The notes under the pieces are model-generated. The model saw only the letters and a list, made by a program, of their open reading frames with translations. It did no database searches and had not been told where the DNA came from. A stretch of 52,535 nt of DNA from Bacteroides sp. (lineage in GTDB: Bacteria; Bacteroidota; Bacteroidia; Bacteroidales; Bacteroidaceae). Position 1 is the stretch's first letter. Each line of letters starts with the position of its first letter. Both the position numbers and the translations under genes were made by a program. Positions 34,872 to 43,569 of this stretch are shown in pieces. The stretch covers positions 1-52,535 of the forward strand of contig JAGBWA010000107.1 in assembly GCA_017630035.1 (NCBI GenBank), given 5' to 3'.

Positions 34872-36173
34872 ATGGAAAAAGACAGATTACATACCTCGAA
34901 AACATCCGCATGGAAATGGGTGCCTTCGCTATACTTTGCCGAAGGATTGCCCTACGTGGCGGTTATCACCATTGCCGTGATTATGTATAAACGATTGGGA
35001 TTGAGCAACACGGAGATAGCCCTATACACTTCGTGGCTTTACCTTCCTTGGACAATCAAGCCACTATGGAGTCCCTTTGTCGATTTACTGAAAACAAAAC
35101 GTTGGTGGATTATCACCATGCAAGCACTTATTGGTGCAGCAATGGCGGGGATTGCCTTTTTTATACCTACACATTTCTATGTACAAGCCTCGCTTGCTTG
35201 CTTTTGGCTGATGGCCTTCAGTAGTGCAACACACGATATTTCGGCCGATGGTTTCTATATGCTTGGCTTGAGCGAAGGCGAACAATCCTTCTTTGTAGGC
35301 ATCCGAAACACCTTTTATCGCTTTGCCAATATCTTTGGACAAGGCATTTTGGTGATGATTGCCGGATGGATTGAACAACGAAGCGGAAATATACCACTTG
35401 CTTGGAGTTTGGTATTTTACTTCATGGCCGGTTTATTCATTGCCCTGACACTTTACCATAGCTATATCTTGCCTCGCCCCATAAATGACACCAAAACAGA
35501 GGCTATAAACGGCAAAGGATTGTGGGAAAACTTCCTGAAAACATTCATTAGTTTCTTCAAGAAAAAGCATATCGGCTTGATGCTTTTCTTCTTACTCACC
35601 TACCGACTTGGCGAAGCACAATTGGTTAAGATAGCCTCACCCTTCTTGCTCGATGCAAGCAGTGCCGGTGGATTGGGAATAAGCACTACATCGGTAGGTT
35701 TCATCTACGGCACAATCGGTGTAATTGGGTTGTTGCTTGGAGGTATTGTAAGCGGCATATTGGTGTCGCGCCACGGCTTTAAGCGTTGGTTGCTACCCAT
35801 GGCATTGGCCATCAACCTACCCGACTTGCTTTATGTATGGTTAGCTACGACTATGCCAAGCCAAGAGTGGATTGTAGCCACTTGTGTAGCCATCGAGCAA
35901 TTTGGCTATGGCTTTGGCTTTACCGCCTACACGCTTTACCTTATATATATAGCCGACGGGCCGAACAAAACGGCACACTATGCCATTGGCACCGGCCTGA
36001 TGTCGTTGGGCATGATGCTTCCGGGTATGCCTGCCGGTTGGATACAAGAATTGATTGGCTACAATTGGTTCTTTGTATGGGTATGTATTTGTACTATCCC
36101 CGGCATTATAGCCGCACTGATAGTAAAACGCATTCTTCCCGAAGATTTTGGAAAATTAACTCATAAATCATAA
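34872..36173 (+). CDS. AmpG-like MFS permease (muropeptide uptake)
   Basis: The 433-residue protein of about 12 helices belongs to the AmpG-like branch of the major facilitator superfamily: VPSLYFAEGLPYVAVITIAVIMYK, then YLPWTIKPLWSPFVDLL and FWLMAFSSATHDISADGFY, all conserved in AmpG. It should import GlcNAc-anhydroMurNAc, MurNAc or their peptides across the inner membrane. It begins 5 bp after the fusion gene and ends 6 bp before the kinase, like the transporter-kinase order of the Tannerella murTKQ genes. The last residues (LTHKS) are encoded by heptad repeats. Confidence 0.9.
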   Translation: MEKDRLHTSKTSAWKWVPSLYFAEGLPYVAVITIAVIMYKRLGLSNTEIALYTSWLYLPWTIKPLWSPFVDLLKTKRWWIITMQALIGAAMAGIAFFIPTHFYVQASLACFWLMAFSSATHDISADGFYMLGLSEGEQSFFVGIRNTFYRFANIFGQGILVMIAGWIEQRSGNIPLAWSLVFYFMAGLFIALTLYHSYILPRPINDTKTEAINGKGLWENFLKTFISFFKKKHIGLMLFFLLTYRLGEAQLVKIASPFLLDASSAGGLGISTTSVGFIYGTIGVIGLLLGGIVSGILVSRHGFKRWLLPMALAINLPDLLYVWLATTMPSQEWIVATCVAIEQFGYGFGFTAYTLYLIYIADGPNKTAHYAIGTGLMSLGMMLPGMPAGWIQELIGYNWFFVWVCICTIPGIIAALIVKRILPEDFGKLTHKS

Positions 36174-36176
36174 TTC
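36156..36176 (+). repeat. Three heptad repeats at the permease-kinase junction
   Basis: The units are TTAACTC, ATAAATC and ATAATTC. They encode the end of the permease, including its stop codon, and finish 3 bp before the kinase ATG. Confidence 0.75.
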
Positions 36177-36179
36177 AAC

Positions 36180-37052
36180 ATGATACTGATTGCAGATAGC
36201 GGCTCGACAAAAACCGATTGGTGTTTGATAGATAAGAACGAGGTCGTATTACGCGTACAAACCAAAGGAATGAATCCCTACTTCCAAAGCGAAGACGAGA
36301 TTGTAGAAGAGATTACGAAAACGCTTTCTCCCCAATTGCCTAAGAAACCCTTGTCGGCACTCTACTTCTATGGTGCCGGGTGCGCTTTCGACAAGATAGA
36401 ATTGATGCGTAAGGCATTAGAAAGAAGTATTTGTGTGGAAGGTGAGATTGAGGTGAATAGCGATATGCTTGGCACCGCTCGCGCCCTTTGTGGAAGGGAA
36501 GCAGGTATAGCATGCATATTAGGCACAGGCTCTAATTCGTGCTATTACGATGGGAAAAACATTGTAGCAAACGTTTCGCCATTAGGGTTTATTCTTGGCG
36601 ATGAAGGAAGTGGTGCTGTGCTTGGTAAGTTGTTTATAGGAAGTTTGTTGAAGAATCAACTTACGGAAGGATTGAAAGAAATGTTTTTAGACGAATACAA
36701 ACTTACACCGGCCGAAATCATCGACCGCGTATATCGTAAACCCTTCCCCAATCGTTTCTTGGCTACTTTCTCGCCATTCATAGCCAAGCATATGGAGGAT
36801 AATAGCATACAATTGTTGGTAAAAAATGCATTTAGCGATTTTTTCTGCCGCAATGTAATGCAATATGACTATCGCACGTGCAAAGTACATTTCTGCGGCT
36901 CGATAGCCCACTTCTATCGGGATTTGTTGGTTGAAGCAGCCAACGAATTGCAACTAAACATTGGCACGATAGCACAAACCCCGATGGATGGTTTAGTGGT
37001 TTATCACTCTATTACTTTGTCCAATACAACATCGAACGTCAAAGCAGAGTAA
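36180..37052 (+). CDS. BadF/BcrA-family amino-sugar kinase (MurK/GlcNAc-kinase-like)
   Basis: The 290-residue protein is an ASKHA-fold kinase: phosphate-1 motif ILIADSGSTKTDW at residues 2-14, FYGAGC, then CILGTGSNSCYYDG and the conserved GFILGDEGSGAVLGK. It matches GlcNAc kinases and the MurNAc kinase MurK of Tannerella. In this operon it probably phosphorylates imported MurNAc or GlcNAc at O6. A MurQ etherase gene, expected to act next, does not follow. Its last 49 bp overlap the 3' end of the convergent FKBP gene. Confidence 0.9.
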   Translation: MILIADSGSTKTDWCLIDKNEVVLRVQTKGMNPYFQSEDEIVEEITKTLSPQLPKKPLSALYFYGAGCAFDKIELMRKALERSICVEGEIEVNSDMLGTARALCGREAGIACILGTGSNSCYYDGKNIVANVSPLGFILGDEGSGAVLGKLFIGSLLKNQLTEGLKEMFLDEYKLTPAEIIDRVYRKPFPNRFLATFSPFIAKHMEDNSIQLLVKNAFSDFFCRNVMQYDYRTCKVHFCGSIAHFYRDLLVEAANELQLNIGTIAQTPMDGLVVYHSITLSNTTSNVKAE

Positions 37053-37627
37053 CCTAAGATTTCGTTATGATTCTTGGTGCCGTATGCACACTCTTGTGGG
37101 ATGTAGAGCATCCAACGTTCGCCTTCACGCATCAATTGCAAAGCAGCTGTCCATCCGGGGATTACGTTAGAGATGGAGAATTGCATGGAAGCATCGAATT
37201 CGGTAGGCATTCTTTTGCTACCATCGAGGAAAGCTTTATCGGTTGATTTATATCCTTCGAAATTACCATCGAAGCGATTGCCTAAGATATTTGTTCCGTA
37301 GTAGAAAGCTTTCACACCGGTATCGTTGTACAATGGACGCTTACCGGTAGGGTTAGCAGTAAGTTTTTTGCAATAGATGTAGTGGTCGTCTTTATTGGTG
37401 CTGACCGAAGAAACATACACCGCATAAAGGGTGTTCAACACCATATTGTCGGCTTGCTCAACGGTAGCAACGAAATTGTTTCCGGCTACTTGTTGCAACG
37501 AATCGACAAAGGCTTCGTTACGTTCTCTCCAATTATCGTAAACGGATGTTTCTTCCACCTCGTCGCATGCAATGAATGCAAAGAGTGTGGTGCAGCAGAT
37601 AAGTGCAAGTGTTGCGAGTTTTTTCAT
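37004..37627 (-). CDS. FKBP-type peptidyl-prolyl isomerase-like lipoprotein
   Basis: The 207-residue protein has a lipoprotein signal (MKKLATLALICCTTLFAFIAC) and an acidic N-terminal region. The C-terminal FKBP fold covers about residues 85-207: FYGTNILGNRFDGNF, the core VIPGWTAALQLMREGERWMLYIPQECAYG, and SALTFDVVLDKVI. It should assist folding of exported proteins. The 3' end overlaps the amino-sugar kinase gene tail to tail by 49 bp, with both frames coding to their stops. Confidence 0.9.
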   Translation of the reverse strand: MKKLATLALICCTTLFAFIACDEVEETSVYDNWRERNEAFVDSLQQVAGNNFVATVEQADNMVLNTLYAVYVSSVSTNKDDHYIYCKKLTANPTGKRPLYNDTGVKAFYYGTNILGNRFDGNFEGYKSTDKAFLDGSKRMPTEFDASMQFSISNVIPGWTAALQLMREGERWMLYIPQECAYGTKNHNEILGYSALTFDVVLDKVIE

Positions 37628-37654
37628 TCGTTATGTTATGTATGTTTAAGGCAT

Positions 37655-37687
37655 CACCTCTGCCCCTATATATAAGAGACAGAGGTG
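37655..37687. other. Hairpin between glyS and the FKBP gene
   Basis: Perfect 8-bp arms CACCTCTG (37655-37662) and CAGAGGTG (37680-37687) enclose 17 bp. There is no T tract on either side, so it is either a weak terminator of glyS or an mRNA-processing structure. Confidence 0.4.
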
Positions 37688-37701
37688 CGCCATATTGCTG
37701 A

Positions 37702-39243
37702 TTAAATCAATGTCTTAAGTAGGCTTGTGATGCTAACGCGATCGGCGATAAGGTTCTTCAAATCGCTGATGGCAACACGTTCTTGTTGCATAGTGTCGCG
37801 GTTGCGGAGTGTAACCATATTGTCTTCCAACGATTGGTGGTCGATGGTGATACAATAAGGGGTACCGATAGCATCTTGACGACGATAGCGCTTTCCGATA
37901 GAGTCTTTTTCGTCGTATTGGCAATTGAAGTGGAACTTCAAGTCGTTGATGATTTCGCGAGCTTTTTCAGGAAGGCCATCCTTCTTTACCAACGGCATTA
38001 CGGCAAGCTTAACAGGAGCCAATGCTGCAGGCAACTTCAACACAACGCGTGTTTCGCCATTTTCCAACTTTTCTTCTTGGTATGAAGCCGAGAGAATGCT
38101 GAGGAACATACGATCGACACCAATTGATGTTTCGATAACGTATGGTACATAGCTTTCGTTGGTTTCTGGATCGAAGTACTTGATGTTCTTTCCGCTATAC
38201 TTTTCGTGTTGTGAAAGGTCGAAGTTTGTACGGCTATGAATACCTTCTACTTCCTTGAATCCGAATGGCATAAGGAATTCGATGTCGGTAGCAGCATTGG
38301 CATAGTGTGCCAACTTATCGTGATCGTGGTAACGATAATGGTCGTCGCCAAAGCCAAGTGCCTTGTGCCACTTCAAGCGTGTTTCTTTCCACTTAGCAAA
38401 CCAATCGAGTTCAGTACCTGGTTTTACGAAGAATTGCATTTCCATTTGTTCGAACTCGCGCATACGGAAGATGAACTGACGAGCTACGATTTCGTTACGG
38501 AAAGCTTTACCGATTTGTGCAATACCGAAAGGCACCTTCATGCGGCCTGTCTTTTGCACGTTGAGGTAGTTTACGAAGATACCTTGAGCTGTTTCCGGAC
38601 GAAGGTAAATCTTCATAGCGCCATCGGCAGTTGAACCCATTTCGGTAGAGAACATAAGATTGAATTGGCGCACTTCTGTCCAGTTGCGTGTACCGCTCAA
38701 AGGACATACGATTTCTTCGTCGAGGATAATTTGGCGAAGTTCGTCCAAGTTATTATCGTTCAAAGCCTTGCTAAAGCGTTCGTGAAGTGCATCACGTTTA
38801 CCTTGATATTCAAGAACACGGCCATTTGTAGCACGGAATTGTGCTTCGTCGAAGGCTTCACCAAAACGCTTAGCTGCTTTAGCTACTTCCTTGTTAATCT
38901 TTTCGTCGTACTTGGCCAATTGGTCTTCGATAAGTACGTCGGCGCGATAACGTTTCTTTGAATCGCGGTTATCAATCAATGGGTCGTTGAAGGCATCAAC
39001 GTGTCCGCTTGCCTTCCAAATAGTTGGGTGCATAAAGATGGCGCTATCAATGCCGACGATATTTTCGTTCAGCAACACCATGCTTTGCCACCAATATTGT
39101 TTGATGTTGTTTTTCAATTCTACACCCATTTGTCCGTAGTCATATACGGCACCGAGTCCGTCGTAAATCTCACTGCTTGGGAATACGAAACCATACTCTT
39201 TGCAATGCGATACGAGTTTCTTAAATACATCTTCTTGAGCCAT
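37702..39243 (-). CDS. glyS: Glycyl-tRNA synthetase (homodimeric class II)
   Basis: It charges tRNA-Gly. The 513-residue protein is of the dimeric eukaryote/archaeon-like type used by Bacteroidota: CKEYGFVFPSSEIYDGLGAVYDYGQMGVELKNN at the start, class II motif 2 with GKAFRNEI, and motif 3 in ETSIGVDRMFL near residue 400. The C-terminal anticodon-binding domain follows (LAPVKLAVMPLVKKDGLPE and RYRRQDAIGTPYCITID). Length is normal. A TATCTTTG -7 box at 39295-39302 lies 51 bp upstream. Confidence 0.97.
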   Translation of the reverse strand: MAQEDVFKKLVSHCKEYGFVFPSSEIYDGLGAVYDYGQMGVELKNNIKQYWWQSMVLLNENIVGIDSAIFMHPTIWKASGHVDAFNDPLIDNRDSKKRYRADVLIEDQLAKYDEKINKEVAKAAKRFGEAFDEAQFRATNGRVLEYQGKRDALHERFSKALNDNNLDELRQIILDEEIVCPLSGTRNWTEVRQFNLMFSTEMGSTADGAMKIYLRPETAQGIFVNYLNVQKTGRMKVPFGIAQIGKAFRNEIVARQFIFRMREFEQMEMQFFVKPGTELDWFAKWKETRLKWHKALGFGDDHYRYHDHDKLAHYANAATDIEFLMPFGFKEVEGIHSRTNFDLSQHEKYSGKNIKYFDPETNESYVPYVIETSIGVDRMFLSILSASYQEEKLENGETRVVLKLPAALAPVKLAVMPLVKKDGLPEKAREIINDLKFHFNCQYDEKDSIGKRYRRQDAIGTPYCITIDHQSLEDNMVTLRNRDTMQQERVAISDLKNLIADRVSITSLLKTLI

Positions 39244-39294
39244 CTTGTGGTATTTTTATGTTTGATTACTATTTTTATTCGCTTAAAAACGGCA

Positions 39295-39302
39295 CAAAGA
39301 TA
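39295..39302 (-). promoter_or_regulatory. Putative -7 element of glyS
   Basis: The minus strand reads TATCTTTG, matching TAnnTTTG. No TTTG -33 box is present at the usual distance. Confidence 0.5.
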
Positions 39303-39505
39303 AGGATTTATCCGGTTATTCGCTCTAACCTTACCTTATTTATAGGATTTTTTAGTAGGAAAAGTTATTTTAAGAGTTCATAAATGGCCTATTAATTTCG
39401 CCTTAAAGACTGGTTTGTTCAGATATTTTAATACGAAGCATACTGTATTTCCACATTCAGCAAAGGTATCACCAAAAATACAAAATAAATTATTTGGTAA
39501 GATAA

Positions 39506-39537
39506 TTTGCTAAATCTGCAAGTCCGTTATACCTTTG
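39506..39537 (+). promoter_or_regulatory. Promoter of the 38-residue membrane-protein gene
   Basis: TTTG (39506-39509), exactly 20 bp, TACCTTTG (39530-39537). This is a perfect Bacteroidota promoter and lies 11 bp before the ATG at 39549, so the 5' leader is very short. Confidence 0.8.
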
Positions 39538-39548
39538 CAACAATTATC

Positions 39549-39665
39549 ATGGATATATCGACTATGAAACTTGCAATCGTATTGATACTCGCATCCATAC
39601 CTATAGCCCTCCTACTATGGTTAATCTATGATTTTTCTAAATTTAGAGCAAGTATAGGTAAATAA
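39549..39665 (+). CDS. Putative 38-residue single-span membrane protein
   Basis: I do not recognise the family. The ORF runs from the ATG at 39549 to TAA at 39665 and reads MDISTMKLAIVLILASIPIA and on to LLLWLIYDFSKFRASIGK. It consists of one long hydrophobic helix and a short basic tail, as in small subunits of membrane complexes. A second start at Met6 would give 33 residues. Support is the perfect promoter just upstream and a strong terminator downstream, with nothing else to transcribe between them. It could also be a small regulatory RNA in which the ORF is incidental. Confidence 0.6.
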   Translation: MDISTMKLAIVLILASIPIALLLWLIYDFSKFRASIGK

Positions 39666-39718
39666 AAACATGCATATAATGATGTTTTATTTAATAACAA
39701 CATAGGCCTAGTGCCAAA

Positions 39719-39777
39719 GGAGACAACCATTCTATTTTTCGTTAGGGGAATCAAGAATGGATTGTTTCCTTTTTTTA
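39719..39777 (+). terminator. Strong terminator of the small-protein transcript
   Basis: Arms GGAGACAACCATTCT and AGAATGGATTGTTTCC pair over about 15 bp with one bulge and one G-T pair, and at least seven T residues follow directly. It would end a transcript of about 230 nt. Confidence 0.8.
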
Positions 39778-40048
39778 TTTCACATTTTATTTTTCATAAA
39801 AGCAATTCGATTTTATCATTTTACCCCCCCCATTGTAAATATTTTTCCCGCACAAAGAAACAAAAGGGAAAAGGGGCAATAAATTTTCCCTATTAGAAAA
39901 AAATATTTTCCATAGTGTCTAATTTATTTTTTCCAACTTAGAAAAAAACATCCAATTTTAAACTCTTTTGCAACGTAAAGTAATTTCATAAACAGAAGTT
40001 TTCACTTGTATTTTCTGAAAAGAAAGATAATAAGTATCTGCACGTAGG

Positions 40049-40080
40049 TTTGGCTAACCGAATTTTTTTACCTACATTTG
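40049..40080 (+). promoter_or_regulatory. Promoter of parC
   Basis: TTTG (40049-40052), 20 bp, TACATTTG (40073-40080), 20 bp before the ATG at 40101. An alternative upstream start (TTG at 40050) lies inside the -33 box and is therefore excluded. Confidence 0.8.
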
Positions 40081-40100
40081 TGGCAAATCTGCAAATAATT

Positions 40101-42770
40101 ATGAGCGAAGACCTTGAAGAATTGAAGAACATCGACAATCAAGCCCCCGAAGGGCACTCTGACTATAAGCCTGCCGACACAAAAGATGGTAAAGTGAAAT
40201 ACCAACTTAGCGGCATGTTTCAAAATTGGTTTTTGGATTATGCTTCGTACGTAATCCTTGAACGTGCCGTACCCCATATCATGGATGGTTTGAAGCCGGT
40301 GCAACGACGCATCTTGCACTCTATGCGCCGCATGGAGGATGGGCGATACAACAAAGTGGCCAACATTGTGGGTTACACCATGCAATTCCACCCACATGGC
40401 GATGCCAGTATTGGCGATGCCTTGGTGCAACTTGGCCAAAAAGAGATGCTTATCGATTGCCAAGGAAACTGGGGTAACATCCTTACTGGCGATGGTGCAG
40501 CTGCACCGCGTTACATCGAAGCACGTCTGTCCAAGTTTGCACTCGATGTAGTGTTCAATCCCAAAACCACCGAATGGAAACTATCTTACGATGGCCGTAA
40601 CAAAGAGCCAATTACGCTTCCTGTAAAGTTTCCATTGCTATTGGCACAAGGTGTAGAGGGTATTGCCGTAGGTCTTTCTTCGAAAATTCTTCCGCACAAC
40701 TTCAACGAGCTGTGCGATGCCGCCATCAGTTATTTGCACAACGAAGAGTTCAAACTCTATCCCGACTTCCTTACCGGCGGTAGCATCGATGTATCAAAAT
40801 ACAACGATGGCGAGCGTGGCGGTGTAGTGCGTGTACGTTCGAAAATAGAAAAGCTCGACAACAAGACACTTGTCATCCGCGAAATACCCTACGGAAAAAC
40901 CGTGGCAACCGTGTGCGACTCTATTGTAAAAGCAAGCGAAAAGGGTAAGATTAAAATCCGTAAAGTAGAAGACCTCACCTCGGGAAGTGTAGAAATCTTG
41001 GTACACCTTGCACCCGGTGTTTCTTCCGACAAAACAATCGACGCACTCTATGCATTCACCGATTGCGAAGTAAGCATCTCCCCAAACTGTTGCGTGATAG
41101 ACGAGCAAAAGCCACACTTCCTCACCGTGAGCGATGTGCTACGCAAATCGGCCGACAATACTTTGGCATTGCTTCGCCAAGAGTTGGAAATACGCAAAAG
41201 CGAAATACAAGAGGCACTTCACTTCGCCTCGCTCGAAAAGATATTCATCGAAGAGCGCATCTATAAAGACAAGGAATTTGAACAAGCCAAGACAATGGAT
41301 GCTGCTTGCGAACACATCGACGACCGCTTGACTCCTTACTATCCCACCTTTATCCGCGAAGTGACCAAGGAAGACATCTTGCGACTGATGGAAATCAAGA
41401 TGGCACGCATCCTGAAGTTCAATTCGGACAAAGCAGAAGAGGCCATCTCGCGCATGAAGAAAGAGATTAAGGAGATAAACGGCCACTTAAAGAATATCGT
41501 TGAATATACCGTCGAGTGGTTCAGAATGTTGCAAAACAAATATGGCAAGGATTTTCCACGTCATACCGAACTTCGCAACTTCGACACCATCGACTCTACC
41601 AAGGTAATCGAAGCCAACGAAAAGCTATACATCAACCGCGAAGAGGGCTTTATCGGAACAAGTTTGAAGAAGGACGAGTTCATTTGCAACTGCTCGAACA
41701 TCGACGACATCATCATCTTCTTCCGCGATGGACGCTACATCATTACCGGTGTAGCCGAGAAGAAGTTCATCGGCAAGAACATCCTATACGCCAACATTTT
41801 CAAGAAGAACGATACGCGCACCATCTACAATGTGGTGTATCGCAACGGAAAGAATGGCTTCCACTACATCAAACGATTCAACGTTACCTCTATTGTACGC
41901 GACCGCGAATACGACGTTACGCAAGGCGAACCCGATTCACGCATCGCCTACTTCAGCGCCAATCCTAATGGCGAAGCCGAAGTAATCAAAGTGACACTGA
42001 AACCCAACCCACGCATCCGCCACATTATCTTTGAAGAAGACTTTAGTAATGTCATCATCAAAGGTCGTCAGGCAATGGGTAATATCCTGACAAAGAACCC
42101 CGTTCACCGCATCACATTGAAACAACGAGGTGGTTCTACCTTGGGTGGACGACAAGTATGGTTCGACTACGACATTATGCGTTTGAACTACGACGGACGA
42201 GGCGAATACTTGGGCGAATTCCACAATGAAGACTTGATATTGGTAGTGTTGAACAATGGCGACTTCTATACCACCAACTTCGATGTAAACAATCACTACG
42301 ACGACAACATCCGCATCATGGAGAAGTTCGACCCTACCAAAGCTTGGACTGCTATACTACACGATGCCGACCAACACAACTACCCATACATCAAGCGTTT
42401 CTACTTCGAGCCGAGCAACCGCAAACAAAACTATTTGGGCGAAAACAAAAACAATCGCCTATTGTTGCTCACCGACGAAGCCTATCCACGCTTGGAGGTT
42501 GTCTTTGGCGGACACGACTCTTTCCGCGAACCACTTATCATCGACGTAGAAGAGTTTGCCCTACTCAAAGGATTCAAGGCAAAAGGTAAACGCCTTACTA
42601 CCTTCGAAATCGATACCATCAACGAATTGGAACCTACTCGCAAACCTCAGCCCGAACAGGTACAAGAAGCGGAGGCGCAAGAAGAGCCCGAAAACCTTGA
42701 CCCCGATGCAGGAAAAAGCGAAGGTGACATTATGGACGAAATGACCGGACAAATGAAGTTGTTCGACTAA
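40101..42770 (+). CDS. parC: DNA topoisomerase IV subunit A
   Basis: It is the cleaving and rejoining subunit of a type II topoisomerase and helps separate daughter chromosomes. The 889-residue protein has the GyrA/ParC core (LERAVPHIMDGLKPVQRRILHSM, HPHGDASIGDALV, and the active-site tyrosine in GDGAAAPRYIEARLS near residue 115). A coiled-coil region follows and then the C-terminal beta-propeller. The branch is the ParC-like one used in Bacteroidota. The C-terminus is acidic (EAEAQEEPENLDPDAGKSEG). The start at 40101 is fixed by the promoter. It is followed after 11 bp by the DUF3316 gene. Confidence 0.95.
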   Translation: MSEDLEELKNIDNQAPEGHSDYKPADTKDGKVKYQLSGMFQNWFLDYASYVILERAVPHIMDGLKPVQRRILHSMRRMEDGRYNKVANIVGYTMQFHPHGDASIGDALVQLGQKEMLIDCQGNWGNILTGDGAAAPRYIEARLSKFALDVVFNPKTTEWKLSYDGRNKEPITLPVKFPLLLAQGVEGIAVGLSSKILPHNFNELCDAAISYLHNEEFKLYPDFLTGGSIDVSKYNDGERGGVVRVRSKIEKLDNKTLVIREIPYGKTVATVCDSIVKASEKGKIKIRKVEDLTSGSVEILVHLAPGVSSDKTIDALYAFTDCEVSISPNCCVIDEQKPHFLTVSDVLRKSADNTLALLRQELEIRKSEIQEALHFASLEKIFIEERIYKDKEFEQAKTMDAACEHIDDRLTPYYPTFIREVTKEDILRLMEIKMARILKFNSDKAEEAISRMKKEIKEINGHLKNIVEYTVEWFRMLQNKYGKDFPRHTELRNFDTIDSTKVIEANEKLYINREEGFIGTSLKKDEFICNCSNIDDIIIFFRDGRYIITGVAEKKFIGKNILYANIFKKNDTRTIYNVVYRNGKNGFHYIKRFNVTSIVRDREYDVTQGEPDSRIAYFSANPNGEAEVIKVTLKPNPRIRHIIFEEDFSNVIIKGRQAMGNILTKNPVHRITLKQRGGSTLGGRQVWFDYDIMRLNYDGRGEYLGEFHNEDLILVVLNNGDFYTTNFDVNNHYDDNIRIMEKFDPTKAWTAILHDADQHNYPYIKRFYFEPSNRKQNYLGENKNNRLLLLTDEAYPRLEVVFGGHDSFREPLIIDVEEFALLKGFKAKGKRLTTFEIDTINELEPTRKPQPEQVQEAEAQEEPENLDPDAGKSEGDIMDEMTGQMKLFD

Positions 42771-42781
42771 AGAGGTGCTTT

Positions 42782-43564
42782 ATGAAAAAGATTTTGTTTA
42801 TCGTTTGCCTAATGTTTAGTTGCATGCTACATGCACAAACGAAGCAAGCCGATGTAACGCGTGCCACCCTATACGGAGTAGGCTTCTCCAACCTATTGGA
42901 CACCTACCTCTCACCGCAAGAGTACACCGGCATCGACCTTCGCTTGTCGCGCGAAAGCATTCGCAAAAGCCGTTGGGAAAACATTACTCAACAAACTTTC
43001 TTTCAAAGCAACCTTAGCTTTACGCACAACCAAATAGAAAACAACAACACCATTGGTATGCTTGCCAATTGGAATTATGCCTTGCACTACAATTTCCCCA
43101 TTACCGAAAACTTCAAGTTATTGGCCGGTGGATTGGCTGACTTGAACGGTGGGTTCACCTACAACATGCGCAATGGAAACAATCCTGTGCAAGCACGAAT
43201 ATACGCCAATATCGGAGCAACGGGCATGGCCGTGTGGAATACGAAAATAAAGAACTACCCCATCTCCCTACGCTACCAAATAAATTTACCCTTAATGGGA
43301 GTTATGTTTATGCCGGAGTATGGACAATCGTACTACGAAATATTCAGTCTTGGCCAGGCCGATGGCGTAATAAACTTTACCTCGCTACACAACCAACCTT
43401 CATTGAGACAAATGCTAACGGCCGACTTCCCCGTAGGGAAAGCAACGATGCGCTTCGCCTATGTGTGGGATGCCCAACAAGCTAAAGTGAACGACATCAA
43501 GGTACACAACTATTCACACACCTTCATGATAGGGTTTGTGAAACACTTTAATATCGTAAAATAA
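42782..43564 (+). CDS. DUF3316-family outer-membrane-type protein
   Basis: The 260-residue protein has a signal peptide (MKKILFIVCLMFSCMLHAQ). The rest is rich in alternating aromatic and polar strands (YALHYNFPITENFKLLAGGLADLNG, ARIYANIGATGMAVWN, ISLRYQINLPLMGVMF, SHTFMIGFVKHFNI), as expected for a small outer-membrane barrel. The family is DUF3316, of unknown function. It lies 11 bp after parC and 5 bp before the S41 protease gene, so all three may be co-transcribed. Confidence 0.85.
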   Translation: MKKILFIVCLMFSCMLHAQTKQADVTRATLYGVGFSNLLDTYLSPQEYTGIDLRLSRESIRKSRWENITQQTFFQSNLSFTHNQIENNNTIGMLANWNYALHYNFPITENFKLLAGGLADLNGGFTYNMRNGNNPVQARIYANIGATGMAVWNTKIKNYPISLRYQINLPLMGVMFMPEYGQSYYEIFSLGQADGVINFTSLHNQPSLRQMLTADFPVGKATMRFAYVWDAQQAKVNDIKVHNYSHTFMIGFVKHFNIVK

Positions 43565-43569
43565 CGCAC

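Larger units (their letters stand above)
39244..40100. other. 857-bp region between glyS and parC containing one small gene
   Basis: It holds the glyS promoter (39295-39302), an isolated small gene with promoter and terminator (39506-39777), and the parC promoter (40049-40080). Between 39778 and 40048 I see only AT-rich DNA with a run of eight C (39824-39831) and no credible gene. Confidence 0.7.

Noticed and set aside
37671-37682. 12-bp match to the end of the Tn5 mosaic end used in sequencing adapters
   Set aside because: The match stops after 12 bp and lies inside a genuine hairpin between two intact genes, so it is probably chance and not an adapter or transposon end.
40050-40100. N-terminal extension of ParC from a TTG at 40050
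   Set aside because: The extension overlaps the -33 and -7 promoter boxes; the ATG at 40101 is correct.
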